Assembly (NCBI GenBank): GCA_035533815.1
Contig: DATLTB010000013.1
Coordinates: 1-17,373 of the forward strand
Source of the DNA: JANWKA01 sp035533815
GTDB lineage: Bacteria > Bacteroidota > Bacteroidia > Chitinophagales > Chitinophagaceae
Direction of reading: 5' to 3'
DNA length: 17,373 nt
A program made the translations under genes and the position numbers. Shown here one piece after another: positions 7,948 through 14,744 of this stretch. Position 1 is the stretch's first letter, and every line of letters starts with the position of its first letter. The notes under the pieces are model-generated. The model worked only from the letters and a program-made list of their open reading frames with translations. It was not told where the DNA came from and made no database searches.

Positions 7948-7978
7948 CAAATATACTATTGTTTTACTAATATCAAAA
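7948..7978 (-). promoter_or_regulatory. Bacteroidota-type promoter of the PUR/DUF3276 gene
   Basis: On the minus strand TTTTG (7974-7978) is followed after 18 bases by TATATTTG (7948-7955). This matches the TTG / TAnnTTTG pair recognised by the Bacteroidota primary sigma factor. The expected transcription start is near 7941, giving a leader of about 40 bases before the GTG at 7900. The surroundings are very AT-rich. Confidence 0.7.
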
Positions 7979-8039
7979 TCCGATAAAATATGTAAAATAT
8001 CCTGGCATGTGTTGGCTGCAGGAATTACACACTGCATGC

Positions 8040-9884
8040 TCAGCGGGCTTCTTCAGCTGGCTGGCCGCTGGTTTGTTCCAGGTCCACATGCTGCTGGTGA
8101 GCATAGAGGGTGGCATAATATCCGTGCTTAGCCAGTAAGGAACTGTGGGTTCCCTGTTCAGCAATTTCCCCTTCCCGTAAAACCAATATCCGGTCAAAAT
8201 CAAAGAGGGCAAATATCCTGTGGGTGATCATGATGGCGGTTTTATCCCTGAGGTACCCTTGCAGGTTGCCGGTGATTTCCTTTTCCGTCCGCGCATCTAC
8301 TGCACTTAAACAATCGTCAAAGATGAGGATTCGGGGATCCTTGATGAGGGCCCTGGCAATGGAAACCCGCTGCTTCTGTCCACCGGAAAGGGTCACCCCC
8401 CTTTCTCCTACCGGGGTGTCAAACCCCTGGGGGAATTCCAGGATGTCTTTTTCCACACTCGCCAGGCGGGCTGCATGCCGGATAGCATCATTGCTTTTGC
8501 CTGCATCCCCAAACCGGATATTGTTGGCAATGGTATCAGAAAACAAAAATACATCCTGCGGGACATAGCTGATCTGCCTGCGCAGACTTTCCAGGCTGAT
8601 CTGACGGACATCCACCCCATCGATCAGCACCTGGCCTTCCTGGGGATCATACATGCGAATGAGCAGCTGGGCAATGGTGGATTTTCCTGATCCTGTCCTG
8701 CCGATTATCGCCACTTTTTCTCCGGGCTGTACACTGAAATTGAAATGATTAAGGGCTTGTATACCCGTATGAGGATAAGTGAATCGGATATCCTTAAAGG
8801 TGATCTGTCCCTGCAGCAGCAGATCCTTGCCCGCTTTTGGGCTCAGGATGACCGGCCTGGTATCGAGGAATTCATTAAGCCTTTTCTGGGAAGCGGAAGC
8901 CCGCTGGATCATGGATGTGACAGCCCCGATGGAAGCTACCGGCCACATCAGCATATTGACATAGACCACAAACTCCGTCACATTGCCGATAGTGATCGTG
9001 CCATGAATTGCCTGTATTCCGCCAATCAGGATAGTGATCAGTGTACTGAGGCCGATCATCAGGGTCATCGCCGGGAAATAAAAAGATTCGGTCATGGCCA
9101 GGTTGACGGAACTACTGCGATACTGTTCGCTGGCTTGTTCAAAATGCTGTGATACTGCTTCTTCCTGGGTGTAGGATTTAATGACCCGGATACCGGAATA
9201 GCTTTCCTGGGCTGCGGTGGTTATCGCAGCCAGCTGGGCCTGGATCCTTTCGCTCTTCCGGTGGATGATCTTGTTGACATAATAAATGGTCAGGGCAAGC
9301 AGGGGCATGGGAGCCAGGGTATATAGGGTGAGCGGTACGCTGACCCGGAGCATAGTATAAATGCTCATCACGATCAGCACGATGAGGTTGACCGAATACA
9401 TCAGTGCAGGACCCACGTACATGCGTACCCGGGAGACATCTTCCGTGATCCGGCTCATGAGATCCCCGGTGCTGTGGAGCCTGAAGAACTGAAGATCCAG
9501 TTGCTGGTAATGATTGTATACGGTATTCTTGAGGTCAAATTCGATATGCCGGGACATCACGATCAGGGTCTGCCGCATGAGGAACATAAAAAAACCCCTG
9601 AGCAGGGCCAGGGCCAGCAGCAAGGCGCCGCCATAAGCGATCACCTGCATGGTATTGAGGTGGCCAGTCCACCCAAAGCAAAACCGGAGGAACCCGATTT
9701 CCCCGGATGCATGGCCTGCGGCCCCGTGCATTACCCCTGCCCTGCCCATCAGGTCAACCAGGTACTGGATGACCTGGGGAGCCAGCACTGCCATGAGGTT
9801 GGATACCGCGGTAAAGACAATGCCCAGGATCAGCAATCCTTTATACCGGTAAAAATAGGTATTGAGCGCCTTCAGATGCTTCAA
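8040..9884 (-). CDS. ABC exporter half-transporter (membrane domain plus ATPase)
   Basis: A 614-residue MsbA/BmrC-like protein with the membrane domain first (about 1-320, six helices) and the ATPase domain after it (about 355-595). Walker A is GRTGSGKST (395-403), the Q-loop Gln is 443, the signature is LSGGQKQR (499-506), the Walker B Asp is 523 in ILIFDD, the D-loop is SAVD (527-530) and the H-loop His is 555. The residue after Walker B is Asp524, not the catalytic Glu. This is the DDCLSAVD pattern of BmrC/YheI and TM287, which work as heterodimers with a canonical partner. No partner gene is next to it. The substrate cannot be told (drug, lipid or peptide). Start: TTG at 9884, preceded by an in-frame TAA four codons up; the next in-frame ATG is codon 31, inside the first helix. 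It follows purC by 50 bases and has a possible promoter in the gap. Confidence 0.92.
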   Translation of the reverse strand: MKHLKALNTYFYRYKGLLILGIVFTAVSNLMAVLAPQVIQYLVDLMGRAGVMHGAAGHASGEIGFLRFCFGWTGHLNTMQVIAYGGALLLALALLRGFFMFLMRQTLIVMSRHIEFDLKNTVYNHYQQLDLQFFRLHSTGDLMSRITEDVSRVRMYVGPALMYSVNLIVLIVMSIYTMLRVSVPLTLYTLAPMPLLALTIYYVNKIIHRKSERIQAQLAAITTAAQESYSGIRVIKSYTQEEAVSQHFEQASEQYRSSSVNLAMTESFYFPAMTLMIGLSTLITILIGGIQAIHGTITIGNVTEFVVYVNMLMWPVASIGAVTSMIQRASASQKRLNEFLDTRPVILSPKAGKDLLLQGQITFKDIRFTYPHTGIQALNHFNFSVQPGEKVAIIGRTGSGKSTIAQLLIRMYDPQEGQVLIDGVDVRQISLESLRRQISYVPQDVFLFSDTIANNIRFGDAGKSNDAIRHAARLASVEKDILEFPQGFDTPVGERGVTLSGGQKQRVSIARALIKDPRILIFDDCLSAVDARTEKEITGNLQGYLRDKTAIMITHRIFALFDFDRILVLREGEIAEQGTHSSLLAKHGYYATLYAHQQHVDLEQTSGQPAEEAR

Positions 9885-9901
9885 GAAAAAGAATTATGCG
9901 G

Positions 9902-9909
9902 CAAAATTA
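9902..9909 (-). promoter_or_regulatory. Possible -7 promoter element of the ABC exporter gene
   Basis: On the minus strand this reads TAATTTTG, an exact TAnnTTTG match, 17 bases before the TTG start at 9884 and just after the purC stop. No clear TTG is found at the -33 distance. It could let the exporter be transcribed apart from purC. Confidence 0.4.
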
Positions 9910-9934
9910 CGGCAAAACAGCCAGCCTCCCGGGA

Positions 9935-10876
9935 TCATAGCTGCTCCAGGGTATCGGTAATAAGTTCCCGGATCTGCCGGGAACTCACCTGCTGGCGGAT
10001 GAATGACTGACCGGTAATATGTTCATAGAGCTCAATATACCGCTGGGAAACACTGTCCACAAAGGCGTCGGTCATTTCAGGGACCTGCTCGCCTTCCCGG
10101 CCCTGGAAACCCCGAGCCATGAGCCATTCACGGACAAATTCCTTGCTGAGCTGTCGCTGGGGCCTGCCGGCTTGCTGATTATCTTCAAAACCCACCGCAT
10201 AAAAATACCGGGAAGAATCCGGTGTATGCACTTCATCGATGAGGTGAATGGTATCCCCGGACTTACCGAATTCATACTTGGTATCCACCAGGATTAGCCC
10301 CTGGCTGGCTGCAAGCTGCTTTCCCCGGTCAAATAACTGATAGGTATACCCTTCTAATTGGGCGTAATCCGTTTCGCTGACCAGTCCGCTGCGGATGATC
10401 TCTTCCCGGGAAATGTCCTGGTCGTGACCTTCATGGGCCTTGGTTGTGGGAGTGATGATCGGGGTAGGGAAATAATCATTTTCCTTCATTCCTTCCGGCA
10501 GTTTTACCCCGCACAGGACCCGCTGACCACTACTATAAGTGCGCCAGGCATGACCGGTGAGATTCCCGCGGATGACCATTTCCACGGGGAAGGGGTCACA
10601 CCGGATACCGATCGACACTTCGGGGAGGGGTACGCTTCGCACCCAGTTGGGCAAAATATCCTTGGTGGCATCCAGCATCCGGGCGGCAATCTGATTAAGG
10701 ACCTGTCCTTTATAGGGAATGGGCCTGGGCAGCACCACATCAAAGGCGGAAATGCGATCACTGACGATCATGACCAGGAATTTCTCCCTGATGGTATATA
10801 CGTCCCTGACCTTACCCTGATAAAAAGCCGTCTGTCCAGGGAAGGTAAACATGGAAATATCTGTTGAACTGGGCAT
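9935..10876 (-). CDS. purC: SAICAR synthase (phosphoribosylaminoimidazole-succinocarboxamide synthase)
   Basis: Catalyses the ATP-dependent joining of aspartate to CAIR to give SAICAR in purine synthesis; cytoplasmic. The reading frame is open further upstream, but I place the start at the ATG at 10876 (313 residues, MPSSTDISMFTFPGQ). Family members begin here, and AGGAG lies 3 bases before this ATG, one of the few Shine-Dalgarno-like sequences in the window. Counting from this start, the motifs are GKVRDVY and SDRISAFDVVLPRPIP near the N-terminus, MVIRGNLTGHAW (SAICAR synthase signature 1), THKAHEGHD-like TTKAHEGHD, and LILVDTKYEFG (signature 2). The size and sequence fit the longer, yeast Ade1-like form usual in Bacteroidota. 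It lies 103 bases downstream of metZ and 50 upstream of the exporter. No functional link between these neighbours is evident. Confidence 0.95.
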   Translation of the reverse strand: MPSSTDISMFTFPGQTAFYQGKVRDVYTIREKFLVMIVSDRISAFDVVLPRPIPYKGQVLNQIAARMLDATKDILPNWVRSVPLPEVSIGIRCDPFPVEMVIRGNLTGHAWRTYSSGQRVLCGVKLPEGMKENDYFPTPIITPTTKAHEGHDQDISREEIIRSGLVSETDYAQLEGYTYQLFDRGKQLAASQGLILVDTKYEFGKSGDTIHLIDEVHTPDSSRYFYAVGFEDNQQAGRPQRQLSKEFVREWLMARGFQGREGEQVPEMTDAFVDSVSQRYIELYEHITGQSFIRQQVSSRQIRELITDTLEQL

Positions 10877-10979
10877 AATCTCCTGATTTATGTTTCCTAT
10901 CCGGAAACCGATGTAAAGATAAAATATCCGGGGAAAAGCCGCATGATCAGTTATCAACAGGACTGGGGAAATCGGGCAG

Positions 10980-12164
10980 CTATCCCCGGGAATGCTCCAG
11001 GGCCTGCTCGATATCGGCCAGGATATCGCCTGGATCTTCCAGGCCTGCTGAAATCCGGATGAGGCCGGGGGTAATGCCTAGGGATTGCCTTTCCGTTTCA
11101 GCAAGTTTGGCATGGGTAGTGCTCGCCGGATGGGTGGCAATGCTTCGGGTATCCCCGAGGTTGGCAGTCAGGGAAAGCAGCCTGAGGGCATCCAGGAATC
11201 TCCTGCCCTGCTCCAGCCCTCCCTTGAGTTCAAAACAGAAAAGACCCCCACCAGCACTCATCTGTTTTTTCGCAATCTCATACTGGGGATGTGATTCCAG
11301 GAAAGGATACTTCATTCCCTGCAGATATGGGGATGACTCCAGGGCCCTGGCCAGGGCCAGAGCAGTCCGGCAATGTCTTTCCATCCGGACGTGCAGGGTC
11401 TCGAGGCTCTTACTCAGCATCCAGCCATTGAACGGAGACAGGGCCGGCCCCGTGCTTCGGCAAAGCAGGTATATTTCATGGATCAGCTCCTTTTTACCCA
11501 CGACGATACCTCCCAGCACCCTTCCCTGACCATCGATCCATTTTGTGGCGGAATGGGTAACCAGGTCTGCTCCCAGCAGGATGGGCTTTTGCAGGACCGG
11601 GGTGGCGAAGCAATTATCCACATTAACGATAATGCCGTGACGGTGTGCCAATGCGGACACCCAGGCCAGGTCAATGATGTCCAGCCCCGGATTGGATGGG
11701 GTCTCCAGGAAAATCATCCGGGTTTCCGGCCTGATGAGCGCTTCCAGCTGTTCTGGTTTGCGGATATCAAAAAAGGAGGCACTGATTCCCCACCGGGGCA
11801 GATATTTAGTGATTACGGTATGGGTGGACCCAAAAATGGCATTGCAGGACAGCAGGTGGTCGCCGGATTTCAAAAAAGCCATAAAGCTTCCGAAAACGGC
11901 ACTCATCCCCGAAGCGGTAGCATATCCGGCTTCCGCTTCTTCCAGTATGCACATCTTCGCGGCCAGTTCATCGGTATTCGGATTGCTGAACCTGCTGTAT
12001 ATATTGGCCGGGATCTCATCGGCAAATGCAGCCCGCATCTGTTCGGCATCCTCATAGCAGAAACTGGAGGTCAGGAACAAGGGAGTGGTATGTTCCATCT
12101 GCTGGGTACGGGGTATCCGGCTACGTATTGCCCTGGTCTCCGGGCGAAGGTTCTGGTCATCCAT
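10980..12164 (-). CDS. metZ: O-succinyl/O-acetylhomoserine sulfhydrylase (MetZ-type)
   Basis: A PLP enzyme of the Cys/Met metabolism (gamma-family) group that uses sulfide and an acylated homoserine to make homocysteine. Counting from the ATG at 12164 the protein has 394 residues. Visible motifs: NIYSRFSNPNTDELAAKM, ATASGMSAV, ETPSNPGLDIIDL, VDNCFATP, and the PLP lysine in HSATKWIDGQGRVLGG (Lys208, or Lys214 from the TTG). The long loop and the GQGRVLGG sequence fit MetZ better than MetB/MetC. The acyl group cannot be fixed from sequence by eye. The divergent metX next door suggests O-acetylhomoserine if that enzyme is an acetyltransferase. Start: TTG at 12182 and GTG at 12173 are also in frame; I prefer the ATG, which puts LRPETRAIR at the usual distance from the N-terminus. 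It begins 27 bases after the osmC-like stop, so the two are probably co-transcribed. Confidence 0.9.
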   Translation of the reverse strand: MDDQNLRPETRAIRSRIPRTQQMEHTTPLFLTSSFCYEDAEQMRAAFADEIPANIYSRFSNPNTDELAAKMCILEEAEAGYATASGMSAVFGSFMAFLKSGDHLLSCNAIFGSTHTVITKYLPRWGISASFFDIRKPEQLEALIRPETRMIFLETPSNPGLDIIDLAWVSALAHRHGIIVNVDNCFATPVLQKPILLGADLVTHSATKWIDGQGRVLGGIVVGKKELIHEIYLLCRSTGPALSPFNGWMLSKSLETLHVRMERHCRTALALARALESSPYLQGMKYPFLESHPQYEIAKKQMSAGGGLFCFELKGGLEQGRRFLDALRLLSLTANLGDTRSIATHPASTTHAKLAETERQSLGITPGLIRISAGLEDPGDILADIEQALEHSRG

Positions 12165-12191
12165 ATCATCCACAGTTGACAAATTAAAATT

Positions 12192-12611
12192 CTATTCCTT
12201 TACCTGGACTTCCCAGGTTATGGCAGCCCCGGCCCTTCTCAGGGTTTCAGCTACAGAGCAATATTTCATCATGGATAGTTCCACAGCCCGGTTGGCCTTA
12301 CCCGGATCAATCCTGCCTTCCAGTTGAAAAATAAGGTGAATCTTTTCCCATAATGAAGGCTCCCTGCCTGCTTCCCTGTCTGCATCTATCTGGATCTTGA
12401 TATCCCGGATTTCCTGTTTCTGCTTTTTCAGGATGGTAATGACATCAATGGAAGAACATCCACCCAGGCCCATAATGAGCATCTGCATCGGCCGTACACC
12501 CTGATTATTGCCCCCCTGCCCGGTGGAAGCATCCATCTGCACCCGGTGGCCATTTTCATCCAGGGCTTCCATATTGACCTGATCATCTATCCGGCTAAAG
12601 GTAATTTTCAT
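12192..12611 (-). CDS. OsmC/Ohr-family protein
   Basis: A 139-residue cytoplasmic protein of the OsmC family, thiol-based peroxidases that reduce organic hydroperoxides. The two redox cysteines are both present: Cys52 in MGLGGCSSIDV and Cys118 in KYCSVAETL. The layout (N-terminal strands with VQMDASTGQGGNNQGVRP, a long helix around Cys52, the IDADREAGREPSLWEKIHL strand, then the Cys118 helix) fits the YhfA-like OsmC subgroup rather than Ohr. It is the first gene of the minus-strand run osmC-metZ-purC, and it diverges from metX across 120 bases. Placement beside two enzymes that handle sulfide and homocysteine suggests a role in thiol or persulfide chemistry, but that is inference. A weak TATCTTTA lies just before its ATG on the minus strand. 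Confidence 0.9.
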   Translation of the reverse strand: MKITFSRIDDQVNMEALDENGHRVQMDASTGQGGNNQGVRPMQMLIMGLGGCSSIDVITILKKQKQEIRDIKIQIDADREAGREPSLWEKIHLIFQLEGRIDPGKANRAVELSMMKYCSVAETLRRAGAAITWEVQVKE

Positions 12612-12657
12612 TTTTAAAGATATTTAGGGACTGTTTGTTTTCTTTGCTGATAATATG

Positions 12658-12689
12658 TTGGCCCAAAGTTAAACATTGCCTTACTTTTG
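12658..12689 (+). promoter_or_regulatory. Bacteroidota-type promoter of metX
   Basis: TTG (12658-12660) and TACTTTTG (12682-12689) are spaced by 21 bases and match the TTG / TAnnTTTG pair. Expected transcription begins near 12696, leaving a leader of only about 35 bases before the TTG start codon at 12732. That is too short for a SAM riboswitch. Confidence 0.65.
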
Positions 12690-12731
12690 CATTTCAATAT
12701 TTTTTAGTTTCCGGAAAACCTGGATTTTGCC

Positions 12732-13742
12732 TTGAAAAAATTCCACTGGCCACACCCATTTACCCTGGAATCCGGCGAGGTCCTGCCGGAACTCCAAATC
12801 GCATACCATACTTATGGCAATTATGCACCTTCCCAAGATAATGTGGTGTGGATCTGCCATGCCCTGACTGCCAATGCGGATCCTGCAGGCTGGTGGAAAG
12901 GCCTGGTCGGGGAAGGCCGGGTGATTGATCCTTCCCGGCATTTCATCATTTGTGCCAATATCCTGGGTTCCTGTTATGGCAGTTCAGGACCCAATATCCA
13001 GGATCCCCGGACCGGACTGCCTTATTACCTGCATTTCCCGGCAATCACCATCCGGGATATGGTTGCAGCCCATATCCTGCTTAGGAAGCACCTGGGAATC
13101 GAGCGGGTGGGACTGATCGCAGGAGGTTCCATGGGGGGATACCAGGCCCTGGAATGGGCTTTGGCTGAACCAGGCCGGATAGGCAGGCTATTTCTGTTGA
13201 CTACCGGAGCCCGGGAGAGTGCCTGGGGTATCGCTGTACATTCCACCCAGCGTCTGGCGATCGAAGCTGACCAGACCTGGAACCTGGACCGCCCCGACGC
13301 GGGAAATCTTGGGCTCCGGGCGGCCCGGGCCATCGGCATGCTTACCTACCGCAATTACCATACTTTTGTCCGCACGCAGTCTGATCCGGATTACCTTAAA
13401 CTCGACCATTTCAAGGCTTCTTCCTATATCCTGCATCAGGGAAATAAACTGGTCAACCGGTTCAATGCGCAGAGTTATTGGCTACTCACCAAGTCCATGG
13501 ACAGTCACAATATCGCCCGCGGCAGGGCTGACAGCCTGGAAAAGGTACTGGCTACCATGTACCAACCCACCCTCATCATTGGGATAACCAGCGATATCCT
13601 TTGTCCACCCCCTGAACAACTGCTGCTTCGCGACCATATGCCCGCCGCTTCATATCATGAGATTGATTCAGGGTATGGGCATGATGGGTTTCTGATCGAG
13701 CATGAACAGATCGGAAGCATACTGAAAGACTGGTGGCGATGA
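12732..13742 (+). CDS. metX: Homoserine O-acyltransferase (MetX)
   Basis: A 336-residue alpha/beta-hydrolase-fold enzyme that acylates the hydroxyl of homoserine, normally with acetyl-CoA, in the first committed step of methionine synthesis. The nucleophile Ser133 sits in GGSMGGYQALEWA. The other triad members are Asp288 (GITSDILCPP) and His317 (GYGHDGFLIE). The oxyanion-hole region WICHALTANADPAGWW (40-55) and NILGSCYGSSGP (76-87) match MetX. Whether the donor is acetyl- or succinyl-CoA cannot be settled by eye. Start: the frame opens after a TAG at 12705 and contains no ATG near the N-terminus; TTG at 12732 gives MKKFHWPHPFTLESGE, which aligns with family N-termini. A promoter lies 40-75 bases upstream. 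It diverges from osmC-metZ and ends 5 bases from the convergent sensor gene. Confidence 0.93.
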   Translation: MKKFHWPHPFTLESGEVLPELQIAYHTYGNYAPSQDNVVWICHALTANADPAGWWKGLVGEGRVIDPSRHFIICANILGSCYGSSGPNIQDPRTGLPYYLHFPAITIRDMVAAHILLRKHLGIERVGLIAGGSMGGYQALEWALAEPGRIGRLFLLTTGARESAWGIAVHSTQRLAIEADQTWNLDRPDAGNLGLRAARAIGMLTYRNYHTFVRTQSDPDYLKLDHFKASSYILHQGNKLVNRFNAQSYWLLTKSMDSHNIARGRADSLEKVLATMYQPTLIIGITSDILCPPPEQLLLRDHMPAASYHEIDSGYGHDGFLIEHEQIGSILKDWWR

Positions 13743-13747
13743 TCCGT

Positions 13748-14626
13748 TCAGCGCGGTTTCCCCTTGGGGTCCCCCTGCAACTCCTGATTCAGGTCCCGAA
13801 GCAGGGTATCCAGCTCCAAGGTACTTTGCCTGATATGTTCCAGGGTTGATCCCCCGGTGGTGTTTTCCGAGGTCAGCAGTTCGGAAAGGCCAAGCAGGTT
13901 GGCTACCGGTTTACGAATTCCATGGGAGATCACATACAGGAAATGGCTGATCCGGTCATACTGGACCTGAAGCGCCTCATTCCTTTGCTGCAGATGTTTT
14001 AACAGGGGAGTATATAGGAAAAGGATTTCCAGGGTGATGAGTAAAAAAGTGATCAGGGCCAGCAGAATCTCAATATGTTGCAAGCGGCTGGTTTTCTCCA
14101 GGTTTTCCGACCGGTAACTGGCTACGATCCTTTCCATAATACCGAGATATGCCCCTTCATGTCCCAGGATATCATTGATATCCCCGTCCATGCCGGCAGC
14201 CAGGGTGGTTTGATGGGCCATCGTGGTGGCCGGCAATTGAATAGCCAGGAAGCTGGGCTGTAACTCCCGGAAAAGTTTCAGTATCTCAGGGCTGTTATCC
14301 GCATGGATATTCAGGGAATCATTGCCCAGCAGCAATGCATAATGATTGGCCCCAAATTGACTGACAATGCTTTTAAGCTCAGTGGCATTGCGGCTGTTAT
14401 CCCTGCCCTGCAGCAGGTTCAGCCGGATGCTGAGCACGGTTTTGGAAATATCCTGGCTGAGCATGCCCTGCTGACCAGCCAGACTGATGATGGAAGAATC
14501 ATATTTCCCGCTCGTGATCATGAGCTGAATGATGATCTGGGAGATCAAAAGAATGCTGAGCACACTGATGACAAATACCCGGTAAATCTTTTTGTACTCA
14601 GTCAGCGAATAGGTGCGTGCAGCCAT
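13748..14626 (-). CDS. PilJ-type sensor with histidine-kinase phosphoacceptor helix, no ATPase domain
   Basis: A 292-residue inner-membrane protein. Membrane helix 1 is at about 15-37. A periplasmic part (38-185) starts with the PilJ N-terminal (type IV pili methyl-accepting chemotaxis transducer) pattern SLAGQQGMLSQDISKTVLSI at 48-67. Membrane helix 2 is at about 186-206, then a coiled linker (LKHLQQRNEALQVQYDRI). Next is a HisKA-like H-box, HFLYVISHGIRKPVANLLGL (228-247), with the phosphoacceptor candidate His235. Usual kinases have SHELRTP here, so Gly236 replaces the acidic residue after the His. One more helix follows and the protein stops at residue 292. The N, G1 and G2 boxes of the ATPase domain are all missing and are not found in other frames downstream, which is metX coding sequence. 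It may be a phosphotransfer protein or a truncated kinase. A TAACTTTG lies 22 bases upstream of the ATG. Confidence 0.8.
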   Translation of the reverse strand: MAARTYSLTEYKKIYRVFVISVLSILLISQIIIQLMITSGKYDSSIISLAGQQGMLSQDISKTVLSIRLNLLQGRDNSRNATELKSIVSQFGANHYALLLGNDSLNIHADNSPEILKLFRELQPSFLAIQLPATTMAHQTTLAAGMDGDINDILGHEGAYLGIMERIVASYRSENLEKTSRLQHIEILLALITFLLITLEILFLYTPLLKHLQQRNEALQVQYDRISHFLYVISHGIRKPVANLLGLSELLTSENTTGGSTLEHIRQSTLELDTLLRDLNQELQGDPKGKPR

Positions 14627-14648
14627 GGGTAAGATTTAAGAAATAACA

Positions 14649-14656
14649 CAAAGTTA
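14649..14656 (-). promoter_or_regulatory. Possible -7 promoter element of the PilJ-type sensor gene
   Basis: On the minus strand this reads TAACTTTG, an exact TAnnTTTG match, 22 bases before the ATG at 14626. The -33 region lacks a clear TTG. The 118-base gap also has to serve the divergent isomerase-like gene. Confidence 0.4.
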
Positions 14657-14744
14657 AGTGGCAAAGAAGTTTCATTTCCCCCTTATTTTGTACATTGTCC
14701 GGTAAAACGACCCCTAATATTTATTGGCTTAACGGATAAAATCT

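Noticed and set aside
9474..10010. 178-codon plus-strand frame across the exporter/purC junction
   Set aside because: It lies antisense to two well-supported genes and has a low-complexity, His/Gln/Pro-rich translation typical of antisense shadows.
10877..10957. Upstream extension of purC by 27 codons (start at 10957)
   Set aside because: The added residues (MITDHAAFPRIFYLYIG...) do not fit the family. The ATG at 10876 has AGGAG just upstream and matches usual N-termini.
11373..12179. Long 268-codon open frame on the plus strand opposite metZ
   Set aside because: Shadow of metZ: the minus-strand protein has clear PLP-enzyme motifs, while this translation shows no recognisable domain.
12612..12731. 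Possible SAM riboswitch before metX or osmC-metZ
   Set aside because: Methionine genes often have one, but the predicted metX leader is only about 35 bases and no riboswitch core or stem set is visible.
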